A stretch of 61,396 nt of DNA from Nitrospiraceae bacterium (GCA_021373015.1 JAJFTJ010000014.1:74927-136322), one strand, 5' to 3'. Counted from the stretch's first letter, positions 27,206-37,338 are shown. Notes: generated by a model not told the origin, from the letters alone. Translations and numbers: made by a program.

Positions 27206-29206
27206 ATGTTTGGAGCCGATAAGCTAGATTATCTCCAAAATTTATTTCTTTCAGCGCGCTGGAAGGGGCGCTTCAAAACACTTACCGATACTACTGGTTT
27301 TAATCTCAGCATCATGTCAGAACAAGGCACATCTATTTTTTCCACAGAAGGTCATCCCTCAATATGCAGGGCATTGCTTGCAAATGATGGTTTTAGAACA
27401 AAATGTAATTCTTACTGCAACAGCAATGTATCTGAGGCAATCAGCAAAAACAGCAGTATAATTTATAAGTGTTATGCAGGAGTGATGAGTTTTGTTCTTC
27501 CTCTGGAATATATGCAGGAGCGGGCAGTAATTCTCGGTCAGGGATCATTTTCTGATTACGAAGATTTTAAGGAATTTACAAAGCAACTCTCATCTTTTGT
27601 CAATGAAATGCCGATAGTTGGTCCTATAAAATTCACCAGCTCCGAGCATGCTACAAATGTATGCAAACTGGTGGACAGCTCTATAAACCATCTTCTTAAG
27701 AGCAGCCAGGAAACTATTATTTTGAAAAAAAAGATAGATGTTCTAAAAGAAGTCCTTGGGATGTGGGACACGGGCTTAAAAGATAAATCAGAAACAATTT
27801 TTAAACACATAGTAACCAATCTTTTTTCTCTGCTTGACTTAGAGCATGCTACTATTTTCCTCCTCGATTATGAAAGGGGAGAATTTATTAGCCAGCATAC
27901 TATTAAAAAAGATAAAAAAACAGAGATTTTCCATATAAAAAGCAATGATATTATAGTTCAAGAATTCAAAAGAGGTAAGACACATATTTCCTCAACAGAA
28001 GCTTCAATCGCTGCAAGAATACATTTCCTTAAAGGAATAAAAACATACTATTTTTTTCCGATAACTATAGGTCACAGGCTCGAAGCAATTCTTGGAATTT
28101 TTGATTTGCATTTGAAAGAGAGCGACATTAACATTATAACCGGCTTTTGCAGACAGGCCGCGCTGCGGATAGAAAATCACAAATTGCGAGGCGAGCTTAA
28201 CAGCAAGCTTGCGAAATTCACCAGTATTTCAACTGCAAAAAAAGATATAGAATTAGTTCTTAGTTATGAAAAACTTCTGGAAATCCTGCTGGATAAATCA
28301 GCAGAACTTCTTAAGGCAGAGCAGGGATCATTAATGCTGGTAGAGCGTGAGACCGAAAATCTTTTGTTAATATCAAATAAAGGTTTTAAAAATGGAATTC
28401 CAGTGCAGCACAGTATTCCAAAGGGAAAGGGGATAGCAGGAAGAGTTGCTCAGTACGGGGAGCCTTTTCTTGTAAGAGATCTTGAGAATGACCCGCGCAT
28501 AATGCAAAAAAACAGAGACAATTACAAAACAAAATCATTCATAAGCGTGCCTATTAAAGTAGGCAATCGCATAATCGGCGTGCTTAATCTTTCTGACAAG
28601 ACAACAGGTGAAGTGTTTAATGAAGAAGATCTTGAATTAATACAGTCTTTCACATCTCATGCTGCTATTGTTATTGAACGGAATGTTTTCTACAAGCAGA
28701 CAGAGGAGCTCAAGACACTTGCGATAACAGATTCTCTGACAGGACTGTTAAATCGCAGATATCTGGATGAAAGACTTGAAGAAGAACTATCACGCGCCAA
28801 TAGATACAAACGGCCGTTAAGCATATTGCTATTGGATATTGACGGCTTTAAAGATTATAATGATAAACTTGGACATTATATTGGCGATATGGTACTTAAG
28901 GGTATTTCGGATATACTCTGCAACAATGTAAGAACGATGGATATCGTAGCCAGATATGGGGGCGATGAATTTGTTGTAATACTACCTGAGACAGACAGTG
29001 CGCTGGCGCTAACAATAGGAGAGAGAATAAGAAGTGATGTTGCAGAAACAAAAATAGAGCCGGAAAATTTATCGCTGACAGTAAGTATTGGGATCGCATC
29101 TTTCTCAGAAAATAATAATACTGCAGACCAGCTTCTTAAAAATGCAGATAAAGCTCTTTATCGTTCTAAAGGGAAAGGAGGGAATAGAGTAGAGTTGAGC
29201 TCATAA
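27206..29206 (+). CDS. PocR-GAF-GAF-GGDEF diguanylate cyclase
   Basis: 666 residues, soluble. Residues about 10-160 match the PocR sensory domain: several Cys (SICRALL, TKCNSYCNS, YKCYAG) may bind a metal or small hydrocarbon-type ligand. A first GAF-like region is at about 190-330. A canonical GAF domain is at about 350-490 (GIAGRVAQYGEPFLVRDLENDP). The C-terminal GGDEF domain has active-site RYGGDEF and the inhibitory RTMD five residues earlier. It should make c-di-GMP in response to a cytoplasmic ligand. AAGGG precedes ATG 27206. The next gene starts 4 bases after its stop, making it the head of a four-gene signalling operon. Confidence 0.93.
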   Translation: MFGADKLDYLQNLFLSARWKGRFKTLTDTTGFNLSIMSEQGTSIFSTEGHPSICRALLANDGFRTKCNSYCNSNVSEAISKNSSIIYKCYAGVMSFVLPLEYMQERAVILGQGSFSDYEDFKEFTKQLSSFVNEMPIVGPIKFTSSEHATNVCKLVDSSINHLLKSSQETIILKKKIDVLKEVLGMWDTGLKDKSETIFKHIVTNLFSLLDLEHATIFLLDYERGEFISQHTIKKDKKTEIFHIKSNDIIVQEFKRGKTHISSTEASIAARIHFLKGIKTYYFFPITIGHRLEAILGIFDLHLKESDINIITGFCRQAALRIENHKLRGELNSKLAKFTSISTAKKDIELVLSYEKLLEILLDKSAELLKAEQGSLMLVERETENLLLISNKGFKNGIPVQHSIPKGKGIAGRVAQYGEPFLVRDLENDPRIMQKNRDNYKTKSFISVPIKVGNRIIGVLNLSDKTTGEVFNEEDLELIQSFTSHAAIVIERNVFYKQTEELKTLAITDSLTGLLNRRYLDERLEEELSRANRYKRPLSILLLDIDGFKDYNDKLGHYIGDMVLKGISDILCNNVRTMDIVARYGGDEFVVILPETDSALALTIGERIRSDVAETKIEPENLSLTVSIGIASFSENNNTADQLLKNADKALYRSKGKGGNRVELSS

Positions 29207-29210
29207 CAGT

Positions 29211-30887
29211 ATGCCATTGAGGATACTTCAGGAAAAAGATTTTTTTGGCAGAGAAAACGAGCTGTCAGCCTTATACCGTAAAGCGCTTGATACTGAAAAA
29301 GGCAAGGCTCAGAGTATATGCCTTTCCGGATACAGCGGAACAGGCAAGACAGAGATACTAAAACAGCTTTTTAATTATTTGTTTTGGAAACAGGACAGAA
29401 TAGCTCCATTTTATTATGCGGTAAATAATGCACTCTTAGCAGTTTCAGATTTTTCACGCGATTATCTGATGCGTTTCATATGCCAGCGAATTGCCTTTGA
29501 AGACAAGGAATCAGAATTAATAAATATTGAAGGACTTTCGTTTGAAGGTCTTACGTCGGTTTTAGAAAGAAAAAAAGCAACTTGGGCAGTCGAGATTATT
29601 GACAGGTACAGCCAGTGTAAGGAGCCTGTTGATCTTCTCAGGGTAGCATTAGGAGCTCCTCTATATGCAGCTCTTGCAACAGGTGTTTCTGCTGTTGTTA
29701 TGCTCGATGAATTTCAGAGATTCAGAAACCTTCACATCGATGCTCATGCCGAACCAATGCTGGTGTCGCTATTTGAGCCTCAAATGTCTTTTGGAAAAAC
29801 ACTATACGTTGTTACAGGAAGACAGGCTGAGATACAAGAAATGCCTGTAATAAGCAGTCAATCCAGGATCAATGTGCGTCCGCTTATGTTAAGAGATACA
29901 CAGGCAATGTTTGCCTCGATTCTTTCAGAATATGAGCTAAGATCTGATTCCTTGCCGGGCAATCTTTTGAATCATCTTGGCGGAAATCCTTTTTACATAA
30001 AATGTGTTGCCAGAGAAGCAGGATTCAGCAAAAAATCCGGGAGCAAGGATTTATGGAAGGCGTACATAACTGAAATAACAAAAGGCAGTATCTGTCGTTA
30101 TTGGGAAGCTGTTTTGAAAAACTATTTTCCAGAACTAGATGACAGGAAAAGAGCGCTCGAAATAATAAACAAAATTTATCATACAGGAGAACAGCTTAAT
30201 TCTCTGCGTTTGGCAAAGGCCTTTTCTCTTGATAATAGGGAAATAGACACAATAATGAGACAGCTGTATCTCTCAGGATTTGTAAACGGGGAATTTGGCG
30301 TTCTCAAAGTACCAGATGACAGAGTTCTCATAGATTTCGTCGACTGCATCTACAAAAGAGAGATAACAGGGAAAACCTATAATGACATCGAAACACAATT
30401 ATTATTAAAAGCAATTGACGGAGAAGCAAAAAAATTATCCTATGAGATAACGATTCCCATGCAAAAAGAGGCAGAACTCGTTGCTGCCCAGTGCCTTGAG
30501 CAGATAGGAAAGAACCTGCTTTTGGATCAGGAACTCATAGGGCAGCTACAATTAGCCGTAATAGAGGCGTGCATCAATGCAATCGAACACAGTAAAGGAC
30601 AAGAGAAAAAGATATTTATTACTTTTGACATGTATGAACGTTATCTCGAGATGGGGATAGAAAGCTCTGGAAGAGATTTTATATCCCAAGAAACTGGAGA
30701 GCCATTCAGCGGCAAGCCGCCGACTGGAAAAACAGAAAGGGGGTGGGGAATAAAATTAATGAAGAATTTTGCAGATTCAGTGCGGTTTGAGAAAACTGAC
30801 AGAGGCACCAAAGTTGTGCTCGTAAAAAATCTTCCAAGCGGGATAAAAATCAATATCAATCAGGAGGCGGATAAATCAGGTGAATAA
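29211..30887 (+). CDS. AAA/STAND-like ATPase fused to an RsbW-type anti-sigma kinase domain
   Basis: 558 residues. The N-terminal part (about 10-300) is an ORC/STAND-like P-loop ATPase: GRENEL at 13-18, Walker A GYSGTGKT at 40-47, Walker B VVMLDEF around D166. A winged-helix-like region follows at about 300-390. The C-terminal part (about 405-550) is a HATPase_c_2 domain as in RsbW/SpoIIAB, with N box EACINAIEH near 450 and G box ERGWGIKLM. Such domains bind and phosphorylate STAS antagonists, and the next gene is one, overlapping by 8 bases. No sigma factor is adjacent. The ATPase may act as the input or a molecular switch for the kinase. The fusion is not one I recognise as standard. Confidence 0.85.
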   Translation: MPLRILQEKDFFGRENELSALYRKALDTEKGKAQSICLSGYSGTGKTEILKQLFNYLFWKQDRIAPFYYAVNNALLAVSDFSRDYLMRFICQRIAFEDKESELINIEGLSFEGLTSVLERKKATWAVEIIDRYSQCKEPVDLLRVALGAPLYAALATGVSAVVMLDEFQRFRNLHIDAHAEPMLVSLFEPQMSFGKTLYVVTGRQAEIQEMPVISSQSRINVRPLMLRDTQAMFASILSEYELRSDSLPGNLLNHLGGNPFYIKCVAREAGFSKKSGSKDLWKAYITEITKGSICRYWEAVLKNYFPELDDRKRALEIINKIYHTGEQLNSLRLAKAFSLDNREIDTIMRQLYLSGFVNGEFGVLKVPDDRVLIDFVDCIYKREITGKTYNDIETQLLLKAIDGEAKKLSYEITIPMQKEAELVAAQCLEQIGKNLLLDQELIGQLQLAVIEACINAIEHSKGQEKKIFITFDMYERYLEMGIESSGRDFISQETGEPFSGKPPTGKTERGWGIKLMKNFADSVRFEKTDRGTKVVLVKNLPSGIKININQEADKSGE

Positions 30888-31230
30888 TTTTTCAGTAGTT
30901 GTAAAAAACCTCAAAAACGCAGTGATTATTCTGCCAAAAGGCTATGTGAATGATCTTGGAGCCGAACGACTAGAAGACACATGTGATAGATATCTGGAGA
31001 AAGGAATTAACAGGATTATTATAAATTTTTCAGAAATGCAATTTATTAACAGTATTGGCGCATCAATATTTACAGGAATAATAAAAAAAACTTTGGATAA
31101 CAATATAAAGATTTGTTTTACCAATATGAAAAAAATACATAATGATGTTTTTCATATGCTTGGAATAACAAAACATGTAAAAGTGTTCAAGGATGAACAT
31201 GAAGCAATTAATTTTTTGAACGGAGACTAA
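30880..31230 (+). CDS. STAS-domain anti-sigma factor antagonist (RsbV/SpoIIAA type)
   Basis: 116 residues, a single STAS domain. The switch serine is Ser58 in FINSIGASIF, the usual position for phosphorylation by an RsbW-type kinase. The start is GTG 30880, with CAGGAGG upstream inside the end of the preceding kinase-domain gene; the 8-base overlap suggests coupled, stoichiometric synthesis. Unphosphorylated protein would sequester the kinase domain of its neighbour. The HD-GYP gene starts one base after its stop. Confidence 0.92.
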   Translation: MNNFSVVVKNLKNAVIILPKGYVNDLGAERLEDTCDRYLEKGINRIIINFSEMQFINSIGASIFTGIIKKTLDNNIKICFTNMKKIHNDVFHMLGITKHVKVFKDEHEAINFLNGD

Positions 31231-31231
31231 A

Positions 31232-32479
31232 GTGCTCGAAAAACTAGGACTACAAAGGCTTTTTTTCAACATATCATCTTTAGTTGATCTTAGTCAGGAG
31301 GTTACGTCATCCAAGGGGTTTGATGACAAAATGAAAAGCTCTCTCTATGTAGTGACAGGCATGTTTTCAGTGCCTGAGGCAGCGCTTCTGGTTTATAATG
31401 CGAATAAAAGCGATCTGGAACTGCATTCATCAAAAGGATTAAAAGAGGCAAAAAACGTTTTTTTAAAAATAAAACTAGGGCAGATAAAGAAATTTGCGAA
31501 GAATGAGGCAGTAAATTTAAACGGTTATTCTGGAAACGGATTTTATAAAGAGAATGAAAATAACTTTAAAAAACTTAAAACAAAAATATTCATACCTCTT
31601 TTCGCAAAAGGCGAATTTGTCGGAGCACTAAGCCTTGGCAAGAGACTTTCAAGAACAACATTTCTTAAGAGTGAAAAAACTGCTCTTAAGGTTGTTGTGA
31701 ACCAGATGGCAATAGCGCTGTATAATTTATCTCTTTTCAAGAAACTCACCGTCAAAGTGCAGGAAAACGAAAAAATGTATGAAAACATGCGCCTGATATA
31801 CCATGACACAATACAGGCATTTGCAGCTGCAATTGATGCAAAAGATCCATATACGAGAAATCACTCATACAGAGTCGCAACATATTCAGTTGCAGTGGCA
31901 AAAGAACTTAGATGGAAAGAAAGAGATGTGGAAGGGATATATATTGCTGGACTTCTTCATGACATTGGCAAAATAGTAATTGATAAGAAAGTAATAAACA
32001 AGGATCACAATCTTACTGAATTCGAAATAGAGGAGATTAAAAAACACCCTGGGTTTTCTTTTGATATTCTCTCAAAGATCAAACTGCCGTGGGAGGATGT
32101 GATATATTTTGTTAAACATCATCATGAAAGGATTGACGGCAACGGATATCCTGATCACCTGAATGGCGCAGGGCTGAATGATGGGATGAAAATATTGGCG
32201 CTTGCTGATGCGTTTGATGCAATGACAACTGACAGACCATATAGAAAAAAACTAACGCTTTTGGAGACACTGGAAGAAGTAAAAAATTGTCTTGGAACAC
32301 AGTTCGATAGAAAAATATCAAAGGTTTTTTTCAAGGTGCTCCAAAAAGAATTAAACGGACACGCAAAAGAGGCTCAAATTATTCCGCATCTTGATAAGAA
32401 CTTTGATCCAAAGGTCATTACAGCGCTTCTTGAAAGCCTTATTGAGCAGTTAAGAATGCCATTACCTGAAAAGTTATGA
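31232..32479 (+). CDS. GAF-HD-GYP c-di-GMP phosphodiesterase
   Basis: 415 residues. A GAF-like domain lies at about 20-170, a short coiled coil follows, then an HD-GYP domain at about 190-365. The metal and signature residues are present: NHSYRVA, GLLHDIGK, HHHERIDGNGYP and LALADAFDAMT. It should hydrolyse c-di-GMP, opposing the cyclase at the head of this operon. The start is GTG 31232, one base after the STAS stop. A small tail (about 370-415) is unassigned. Together with the kinase/STAS pair it suggests c-di-GMP turnover gated by partner switching. Confidence 0.93.
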   Translation: MLEKLGLQRLFFNISSLVDLSQEVTSSKGFDDKMKSSLYVVTGMFSVPEAALLVYNANKSDLELHSSKGLKEAKNVFLKIKLGQIKKFAKNEAVNLNGYSGNGFYKENENNFKKLKTKIFIPLFAKGEFVGALSLGKRLSRTTFLKSEKTALKVVVNQMAIALYNLSLFKKLTVKVQENEKMYENMRLIYHDTIQAFAAAIDAKDPYTRNHSYRVATYSVAVAKELRWKERDVEGIYIAGLLHDIGKIVIDKKVINKDHNLTEFEIEEIKKHPGFSFDILSKIKLPWEDVIYFVKHHHERIDGNGYPDHLNGAGLNDGMKILALADAFDAMTTDRPYRKKLTLLETLEEVKNCLGTQFDRKISKVFFKVLQKELNGHAKEAQIIPHLDKNFDPKVITALLESLIEQLRMPLPEKL

Positions 32480-32543
32480 TGAACAGATTCCAGAGATATA
32501 AATATGGATGCACAGAAATATTCGAAACAGTTAGGAGGGAAAG

Positions 32544-32765
32544 ATGAGCATATTTAACATCTTTAAAAGGAAAAAAACCATCGGAGTTTTCACTTCAATC
32601 GCAATCGCAGTTTTCTCGGTTATTTCTATTCTACATCTGATAAGATTTATTTTCTGTTGGGAAATAACGGTCAATAGCATCAATATCCCTGTATGGCTCA
32701 GCGCCCTGGGATTCATAATTGCAGGCGGACTTGCGTTTATGCTCTGGAAAGAGGGACGCAGATAG
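32544..32765 (+). CDS. small two-helix membrane protein, unknown function
   Basis: 73 residues, not recognised. A basic N-terminus (IFKRKK) precedes two membrane helices at about 12-33 and 47-66. The charged tail is EGRR. It is probably real because AGGAGG (32533-32538) sits 5 bases before ATG 32544 and hydrophobic segments are well defined. It lies 64 bases after the HD-GYP gene on the same strand and may be the last gene of that operon. Confidence 0.7.
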   Translation: MSIFNIFKRKKTIGVFTSIAIAVFSVISILHLIRFIFCWEITVNSINIPVWLSALGFIIAGGLAFMLWKEGRR

Positions 32766-32779
32766 CAAAATGATAAATA

Positions 32780-32866
32780 TGGTGCCGGTGGGGAGAATCG
32801 AACTCCCACGGGGTTGCCCCCACCGGATTTTGAGTCCGGCGCGTCTGCCAGTTCCACCACACCGGC
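32780..32866 (-). tRNA. tRNA-Leu (CAA)
   Basis: 87 bases including encoded CCA. The acceptor GCCGGTG pairs with CACCGGC. The anticodon stem CCGGA/TCCGG encloses loop CTCAAAA with anticodon CAA. The long variable arm TGGGGGCAACCCCG marks a class II tRNA. The T arm reads GGGAG TTCGATT CTCCC. It lies 10 bases downstream of accA on the same strand and may be cotranscribed with it. Confidence 0.96.
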
Positions 32867-32876
32867 TGTTTATTAA

Positions 32877-33851
32877 CTAAGAATTTTCAAAAAAACCAAT
32901 TCTGCGAATGCGTTTATAACGGTCTTCAATTAAATCTTCTGCGGATTTTGCGCTTAATTCTCCGATTGAATTAATGATTATATCTGATATATTTTTCGCG
33001 ACTATAGCAGGGTCTTTATGCGCTCCGCCAAGAGGCTCGGGAATTATACTGTCAATGATATTAAATTTAAGCAGATCCTGAGCAGTAAGTTTTAAGGCAT
33101 CAGCAGCTTTTGAATACGACTCTGTTTTCAGATCTCCGTTCTTTTTCCACAATATCGCTGCACAGCCCTCAGGGGATATAACAGAATATACAGAGTGTTC
33201 CAGCATATAAAGCCTGTCAGCGACTCCAAGCGCTATTGCTCCGCCGCTTCCTCCTTCGCCGATTACGAACGAAACAACAGGGGTCTTCAGCTTTGACATT
33301 TCCATTAAATTAGTTGCAATTGCCTCAGACTGTCCTCTTTCTTCAGCGCCAATACCGGGATAAGCGCCCGGAGTATCAATCAGCGTTATAACAGGTTTTT
33401 TGAATCTTTCGGCAAGCTGCATAAGGCGCAGGGCTTTTCTGTATCCTTCAGGATTGGGCTGTCCGAAATTTCTGTAGATTCTTTCCTTTGTTGTGCCCCT
33501 TCCTTTTTGATGGCCGATAATCATTACAGACATCCCTTTTATTTTTGCAATTCCACCGACTATTGCTGGATCATCATAAAATCTTTTATCACCATGAAGC
33601 TCTACAAAGTCTTCGCAGAAAGAATTTATATAGTCAAAAGTGTAGGGGCGGTCAGGATGTCTTGCAATAAGGGTTTTCTGCCATGGAGTGAGCCTTGAAA
33701 AAATTTCTGTGCGCATCTCCTCTGCTTTTTGTTCAAGCTTTCTTACAGCAGAGGCTATATTGATATCTTTTTTTGCAGATAGATGCCTGAGCTCTTCTAT
33801 CTTCAGTTCAAGCTCTTCTATTGGTTTTTCAAATTCTAGATAGTATTTCAT
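32877..33851 (-). CDS. accA: acetyl-CoA carboxylase carboxyltransferase subunit alpha
   Basis: 324 residues, the usual AccA length. An N-terminal coiled coil (about 1-50: [20 protein letters not shown]) precedes the crotonase-fold carboxyltransferase domain with [19 protein letters not shown] and [12 protein letters not shown]. It transfers carboxyl from biotin to acetyl-CoA with AccD, the first step of fatty-acid synthesis. accD, accB and accC are not in the window. It follows dnaE by 47 bases, a pairing also seen in E. coli. No clear Shine-Dalgarno sequence precedes ATG 33851. Confidence 0.97.
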   Translation of the reverse strand: MKYYLEFEKPIEELELKIEELRHLSAKKDINIASAVRKLEQKAEEMRTEIFSRLTPWQKTLIARHPDRPYTFDYINSFCEDFVELHGDKRFYDDPAIVGGIAKIKGMSVMIIGHQKGRGTTKERIYRNFGQPNPEGYRKALRLMQLAERFKKPVITLIDTPGAYPGIGAEERGQSEAIATNLMEMSKLKTPVVSFVIGEGGSGGAIALGVADRLYMLEHSVYSVISPEGCAAILWKKNGDLKTESYSKAADALKLTAQDLLKFNIIDSIIPEPLGGAHKDPAIVAKNISDIIINSIGELSAKSAEDLIEDRYKRIRRIGFFENS

Positions 33852-33898
33852 AGAAAAAAATTTTGGTGCTCAATAACCAGAACAGCCAGCGCTCTGGT

Positions 33899-36800
33899 TT
33901 AAAAACCATTTACTATTTTGACAGCTCCTTTCCCGAGAATCCCTTCAAGTTTACTTATAAATACCTTGCTGGGATCGATCTGGAATTCTGTTGCTACTAA
34001 GATCTGAGAATTATTGCTGTCCAATTTCAGATACAAAGGACATGTTCCTCGATTTTGTGAAAGAAGTCCTTTAATCTGTTCAAGATTCAATCTTTCAGCA
34101 ACAGGATATTTTATACTAATCTCACATTTTAAGCCATTTCTTGCATAGAGTTTTTCTATTTCTGAGACTTCCTTGAGGATAAGCTTTATCCCTTTTTCTG
34201 TTTTATCAATACTCCCCTTGAAGATCAGCGGGAGGTCTTTTTTCAGAAGTCCGATATTGTTTTTATATAGATCGGAAAATACGATGCCCTCTATATGCCC
34301 CATTTCATCCTCAATGGTTAAATATGCCATTGTATCTTTTGTGCCTCTTTTCTGAAATTTTTTTATGCTTGTTATAACGCCGGCTATCTGCACTTCCTGC
34401 CTGTCAGAAAGATCAATCAGCTCTGAAACTTTTTTTATATTCAATGAAGATAAACTCTTTCTGTATTTAGTCAAAGGGTGGCCTGTGATATAAAATCCAA
34501 GAGCATCTTTTTCGTTGCTCAATAGTTCCAGTTCATCCCATTCTTTAAATGTTCCCTCTTCTTCTGAACTGCCAAAGATTGTCTGTTGTCCAAATCCTTT
34601 TGAATTCCCGTTGTTCAATACATCCTGCACAACTGACATTGTCTTAGCTCTTGTTGTTCCAATAGAATCAAAAGCTCCAGCCTTGATAAGGTTTTCCATA
34701 ACTTTTTTATTAACTTTTCGCGCATCTATTTTTTTGCAGAAATCTTCTATTGATGTAAATGAACCAAACTTTTCTTTTGATTCCAGAATTGACTCTATGG
34801 CAGCGGAGCCTACGCCTTTTACTGCCTCAAGTCCGAATCTTATGGAATGGCCGATGACTTTGAACTCTCTTCCGCTTTCATTAATATCAGGCGGCAGGAT
34901 TTCGATGGACATGTTCCTGCATTCGTTTATCATATGAACTATCTTGTCTATATTATCCATGTCAGCGCTCAGGGTTGCTGCCATGAACTCAACAGGGAAA
35001 TGAGTTTTTAGATAAGCGGTCTGATATGCAACATATGCATATGCAGCGGAGTGTGATTTGTTAAATCCGTATTCTGCAAAAAGCGCCATAAGGTCAAAAA
35101 GTCTTGTTGCCTTTTTCTCTGAAATATTATTTGACACAGCGCCTTTGATAAATGCTTCTTTAAGTTTTTCCATCTCTTCAGGTTTTTTCTTACCCATTGC
35201 TTTTCTGAGAATATCCGCCTGCCCGAGACTGAAATTAGCAAGTTTATTGGCAATGCGCATAACCTGTTCCTGATAGAGTATTACTCCGTATGTTTCATCA
35301 AGCATTTCTTTTAACTGAGGGAGCTCATACTTAACTTTTATCTGACCTTTTTTCCCTTTAATAAAGTCGTCTATCATTCCGCTTCCAATAGGGCCGGGTC
35401 TGTAGAGAGCGACTAAAGCTATCAGATCTTCAAACCTGTTAGGCTCCATTTTTACAAGAATATCTTTCATCCCTGAACTTTCAAGCTGGAATATTCCTGT
35501 TGTCTGGCCGGAAGAAAGAAGTTTATAAGTTTCCTTATCTTCAAGCGGAATAGTGCTTAAAGATAAATCTTTGCCGCTTTCTTTAATGTACTTGAGTGTT
35601 TTATCTATTACGGTTAGTGTTTTCAGACCAAGGAAATCGAATTTAAGCAGACCAATGTTCTCAACTGCATTCATGTCAAACTGCGTTGTGATGCTTTCGT
35701 CAGTAGGGTTTTTATACAGTGGAGTGTAATTTGTGAGCGGAGCAGGCGATATTACCACGCCTGCAGCGTGGGTTGAGGCGTGTCTGCAAAGACCTTCAAG
35801 CCTCTTTGCTACATCAATAAGATCTTTTATAGGAGGATTATTGTCATAGAGAATTTTCAGCTGCGGTTCTGCTTTTAGAGCATCATCTATCGTGATATTT
35901 ATTGTATTGGGAACAAGTTTGGCAATCTTATCAACTTCAGCATAAGGCATGTCCAGCGCTCTGCCAACGTCCCTGATTGCTGCCTTTGCAGCCATGGTGC
36001 CAAAGGTTATGATCTGCGCAACATGTTCTTTACCATATCTTTCTGAAACATATGATATGACCTCCGGCCGTCTGTCCTTGCAGAAGTCGACATCAATATC
36101 AGGCATGTTTATTCTTTCCGGATTCAAAAATCTCTCGAAAAGAAGACCATATTTAAGAGGGTCTAAGGCTGTTATGTCCAGCGCATAAGAAACAAGACTT
36201 CCTGCGGCAGAGCCTCTGCCCGGGCCTACAGGAATGCCTTTTTCTCTGGCATGACTTATAAAATCCCAGACTATAAGAAAATAAGACGAATAACCCATTC
36301 TTTTTATAACATCCAGTTCCAGATTAAGTCGTTCCTCATATATATCTGGTATATCAATCCCTATTTTTTTCTTTAAGCCTTTTCTGGCAAGTTCTTCAAG
36401 AAAGGCATCAGGAGTTTTACCTGTTTCGATCGTATATTCCGGCAGAAGTGTTGTTCCAAGCTTAAAATCAACATTGCATTTTTCCGCGATCAGGCGTGTA
36501 TTTGTGACCGCCTCTGGAATATCCTTAAAGTATTTTTTCATTTCATCGGGGGATTTGAAATAAAAACCTTCTGAACTGAATTTTAATCTGTTAATCTCAG
36601 TGACTGTTTTACCTGTCTGGATGCATATTAGTATGTCATGAGCCCTTGAATCCTCTTTTTTAAGATAATGGCAGTCATTTGTTGCAACCACTCCGATATT
36701 AAGTTCTTTGGCAAGCGCAACAAGCTTTATATTCACATTCTCCTGCTCAGAAAGATCATTGTTTTGGATCTCTATGTAAAAATTTTCAGGACCCAAAATA

Positions 36801-37303
36801 TTCTTATATTCTATTGCGATTTCTTTAGCTCTCTCAGGCATATTTTTCTGGATGTAATACGGAACCTCGCCTTTGAGGCATGATGTAAGACCGATCAATC
36901 CAGCGCTGTGCTGTTTAAGCAGTTCCTTGTCTATTCTTGGTTTGTAATAAAATCCTTCGAGGTATGCCTTTGTTACAAGAGTCACAAGATTTTTATAGCC
37001 GTTATTGTCTTTTGCAAGAAGAATAAGATGAAAAGAAGACTCTTGGTCGGCTGATTTCTCTTTTTCCAACCTGCTGTTAGGAGCAACATAGACCTCGCAG
37101 CCGATTATTGGCTTTATCCCTGCCTTGGACACCTTTTTGTAGAATTCAACTGCTCCAAAAAGGTTGCCGTGGTCAGTAATAGCAAGCGCAGGCATCCTGT
37201 AAGCCGATGCCAGTTCGATCAACTCATTTATCTTCAGCGCCCCGTCTAAAAGGCTGTATTCAGTATGAAGATGCAGGGGAACATAATCTGAATGTGAATG
37301 CAT
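33899..37303 (-). CDS. dnaE: DNA polymerase III alpha subunit
   Basis: 1134 residues, DnaE1 size. The PHP domain is at 1-280 (LHLHTEYSLLDGALKINELIELA, ITDHGNLFG). The polymerase core has PGRGSAAGSLVSYAL and the catalytic aspartates in NMPDIDVDFCKDRR. The region ELYGVILYQEQVMRIANKLA-like (YGVILYQEQVM) leads to the helix-hairpin-helix and an OB domain (VQIAGVITSIKKFQKRGT). It is the main replicative polymerase. A -10 lies 5 bases before ATG 37303 and no ribosome site is seen, suggesting a leaderless message. It is divergent from the second htrA. Confidence 0.98.
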   Translation of the reverse strand: MHSHSDYVPLHLHTEYSLLDGALKINELIELASAYRMPALAITDHGNLFGAVEFYKKVSKAGIKPIIGCEVYVAPNSRLEKEKSADQESSFHLILLAKDNNGYKNLVTLVTKAYLEGFYYKPRIDKELLKQHSAGLIGLTSCLKGEVPYYIQKNMPERAKEIAIEYKNILGPENFYIEIQNNDLSEQENVNIKLVALAKELNIGVVATNDCHYLKKEDSRAHDILICIQTGKTVTEINRLKFSSEGFYFKSPDEMKKYFKDIPEAVTNTRLIAEKCNVDFKLGTTLLPEYTIETGKTPDAFLEELARKGLKKKIGIDIPDIYEERLNLELDVIKRMGYSSYFLIVWDFISHAREKGIPVGPGRGSAAGSLVSYALDITALDPLKYGLLFERFLNPERINMPDIDVDFCKDRRPEVISYVSERYGKEHVAQIITFGTMAAKAAIRDVGRALDMPYAEVDKIAKLVPNTINITIDDALKAEPQLKILYDNNPPIKDLIDVAKRLEGLCRHASTHAAGVVISPAPLTNYTPLYKNPTDESITTQFDMNAVENIGLLKFDFLGLKTLTVIDKTLKYIKESGKDLSLSTIPLEDKETYKLLSSGQTTGIFQLESSGMKDILVKMEPNRFEDLIALVALYRPGPIGSGMIDDFIKGKKGQIKVKYELPQLKEMLDETYGVILYQEQVMRIANKLANFSLGQADILRKAMGKKKPEEMEKLKEAFIKGAVSNNISEKKATRLFDLMALFAEYGFNKSHSAAYAYVAYQTAYLKTHFPVEFMAATLSADMDNIDKIVHMINECRNMSIEILPPDINESGREFKVIGHSIRFGLEAVKGVGSAAIESILESKEKFGSFTSIEDFCKKIDARKVNKKVMENLIKAGAFDSIGTTRAKTMSVVQDVLNNGNSKGFGQQTIFGSSEEEGTFKEWDELELLSNEKDALGFYITGHPLTKYRKSLSSLNIKKVSELIDLSDRQEVQIAGVITSIKKFQKRGTKDTMAYLTIEDEMGHIEGIVFSDLYKNNIGLLKKDLPLIFKGSIDKTEKGIKLILKEVSEIEKLYARNGLKCEISIKYPVAERLNLEQIKGLLSQNRGTCPLYLKLDSNNSQILVATEFQIDPSKVFISKLEGILGKGAVKIVNGF

Positions 37304-37308
37304 AGAAA

Positions 37309-37338
37309 ATTTTAACCCTATGAATCAAGGCAAGTCAA
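37309..37338 (-). promoter_or_regulatory. dnaE promoter, predicted leaderless
   Basis: On the minus strand TTGACT (37338-37333), 18 bases, TAAAAT (37314-37309), each 5 of 6 matches. The ATG at 37303 is 5 bases past the -10. Confidence 0.6.

Noticed and set aside
32112-32321. 69-residue minus-strand ORF in the HD-GYP gene
   Set aside because: Antisense to the HHHERIDGNGYP motif region; the His/Ser-rich composition is a mirror artefact.
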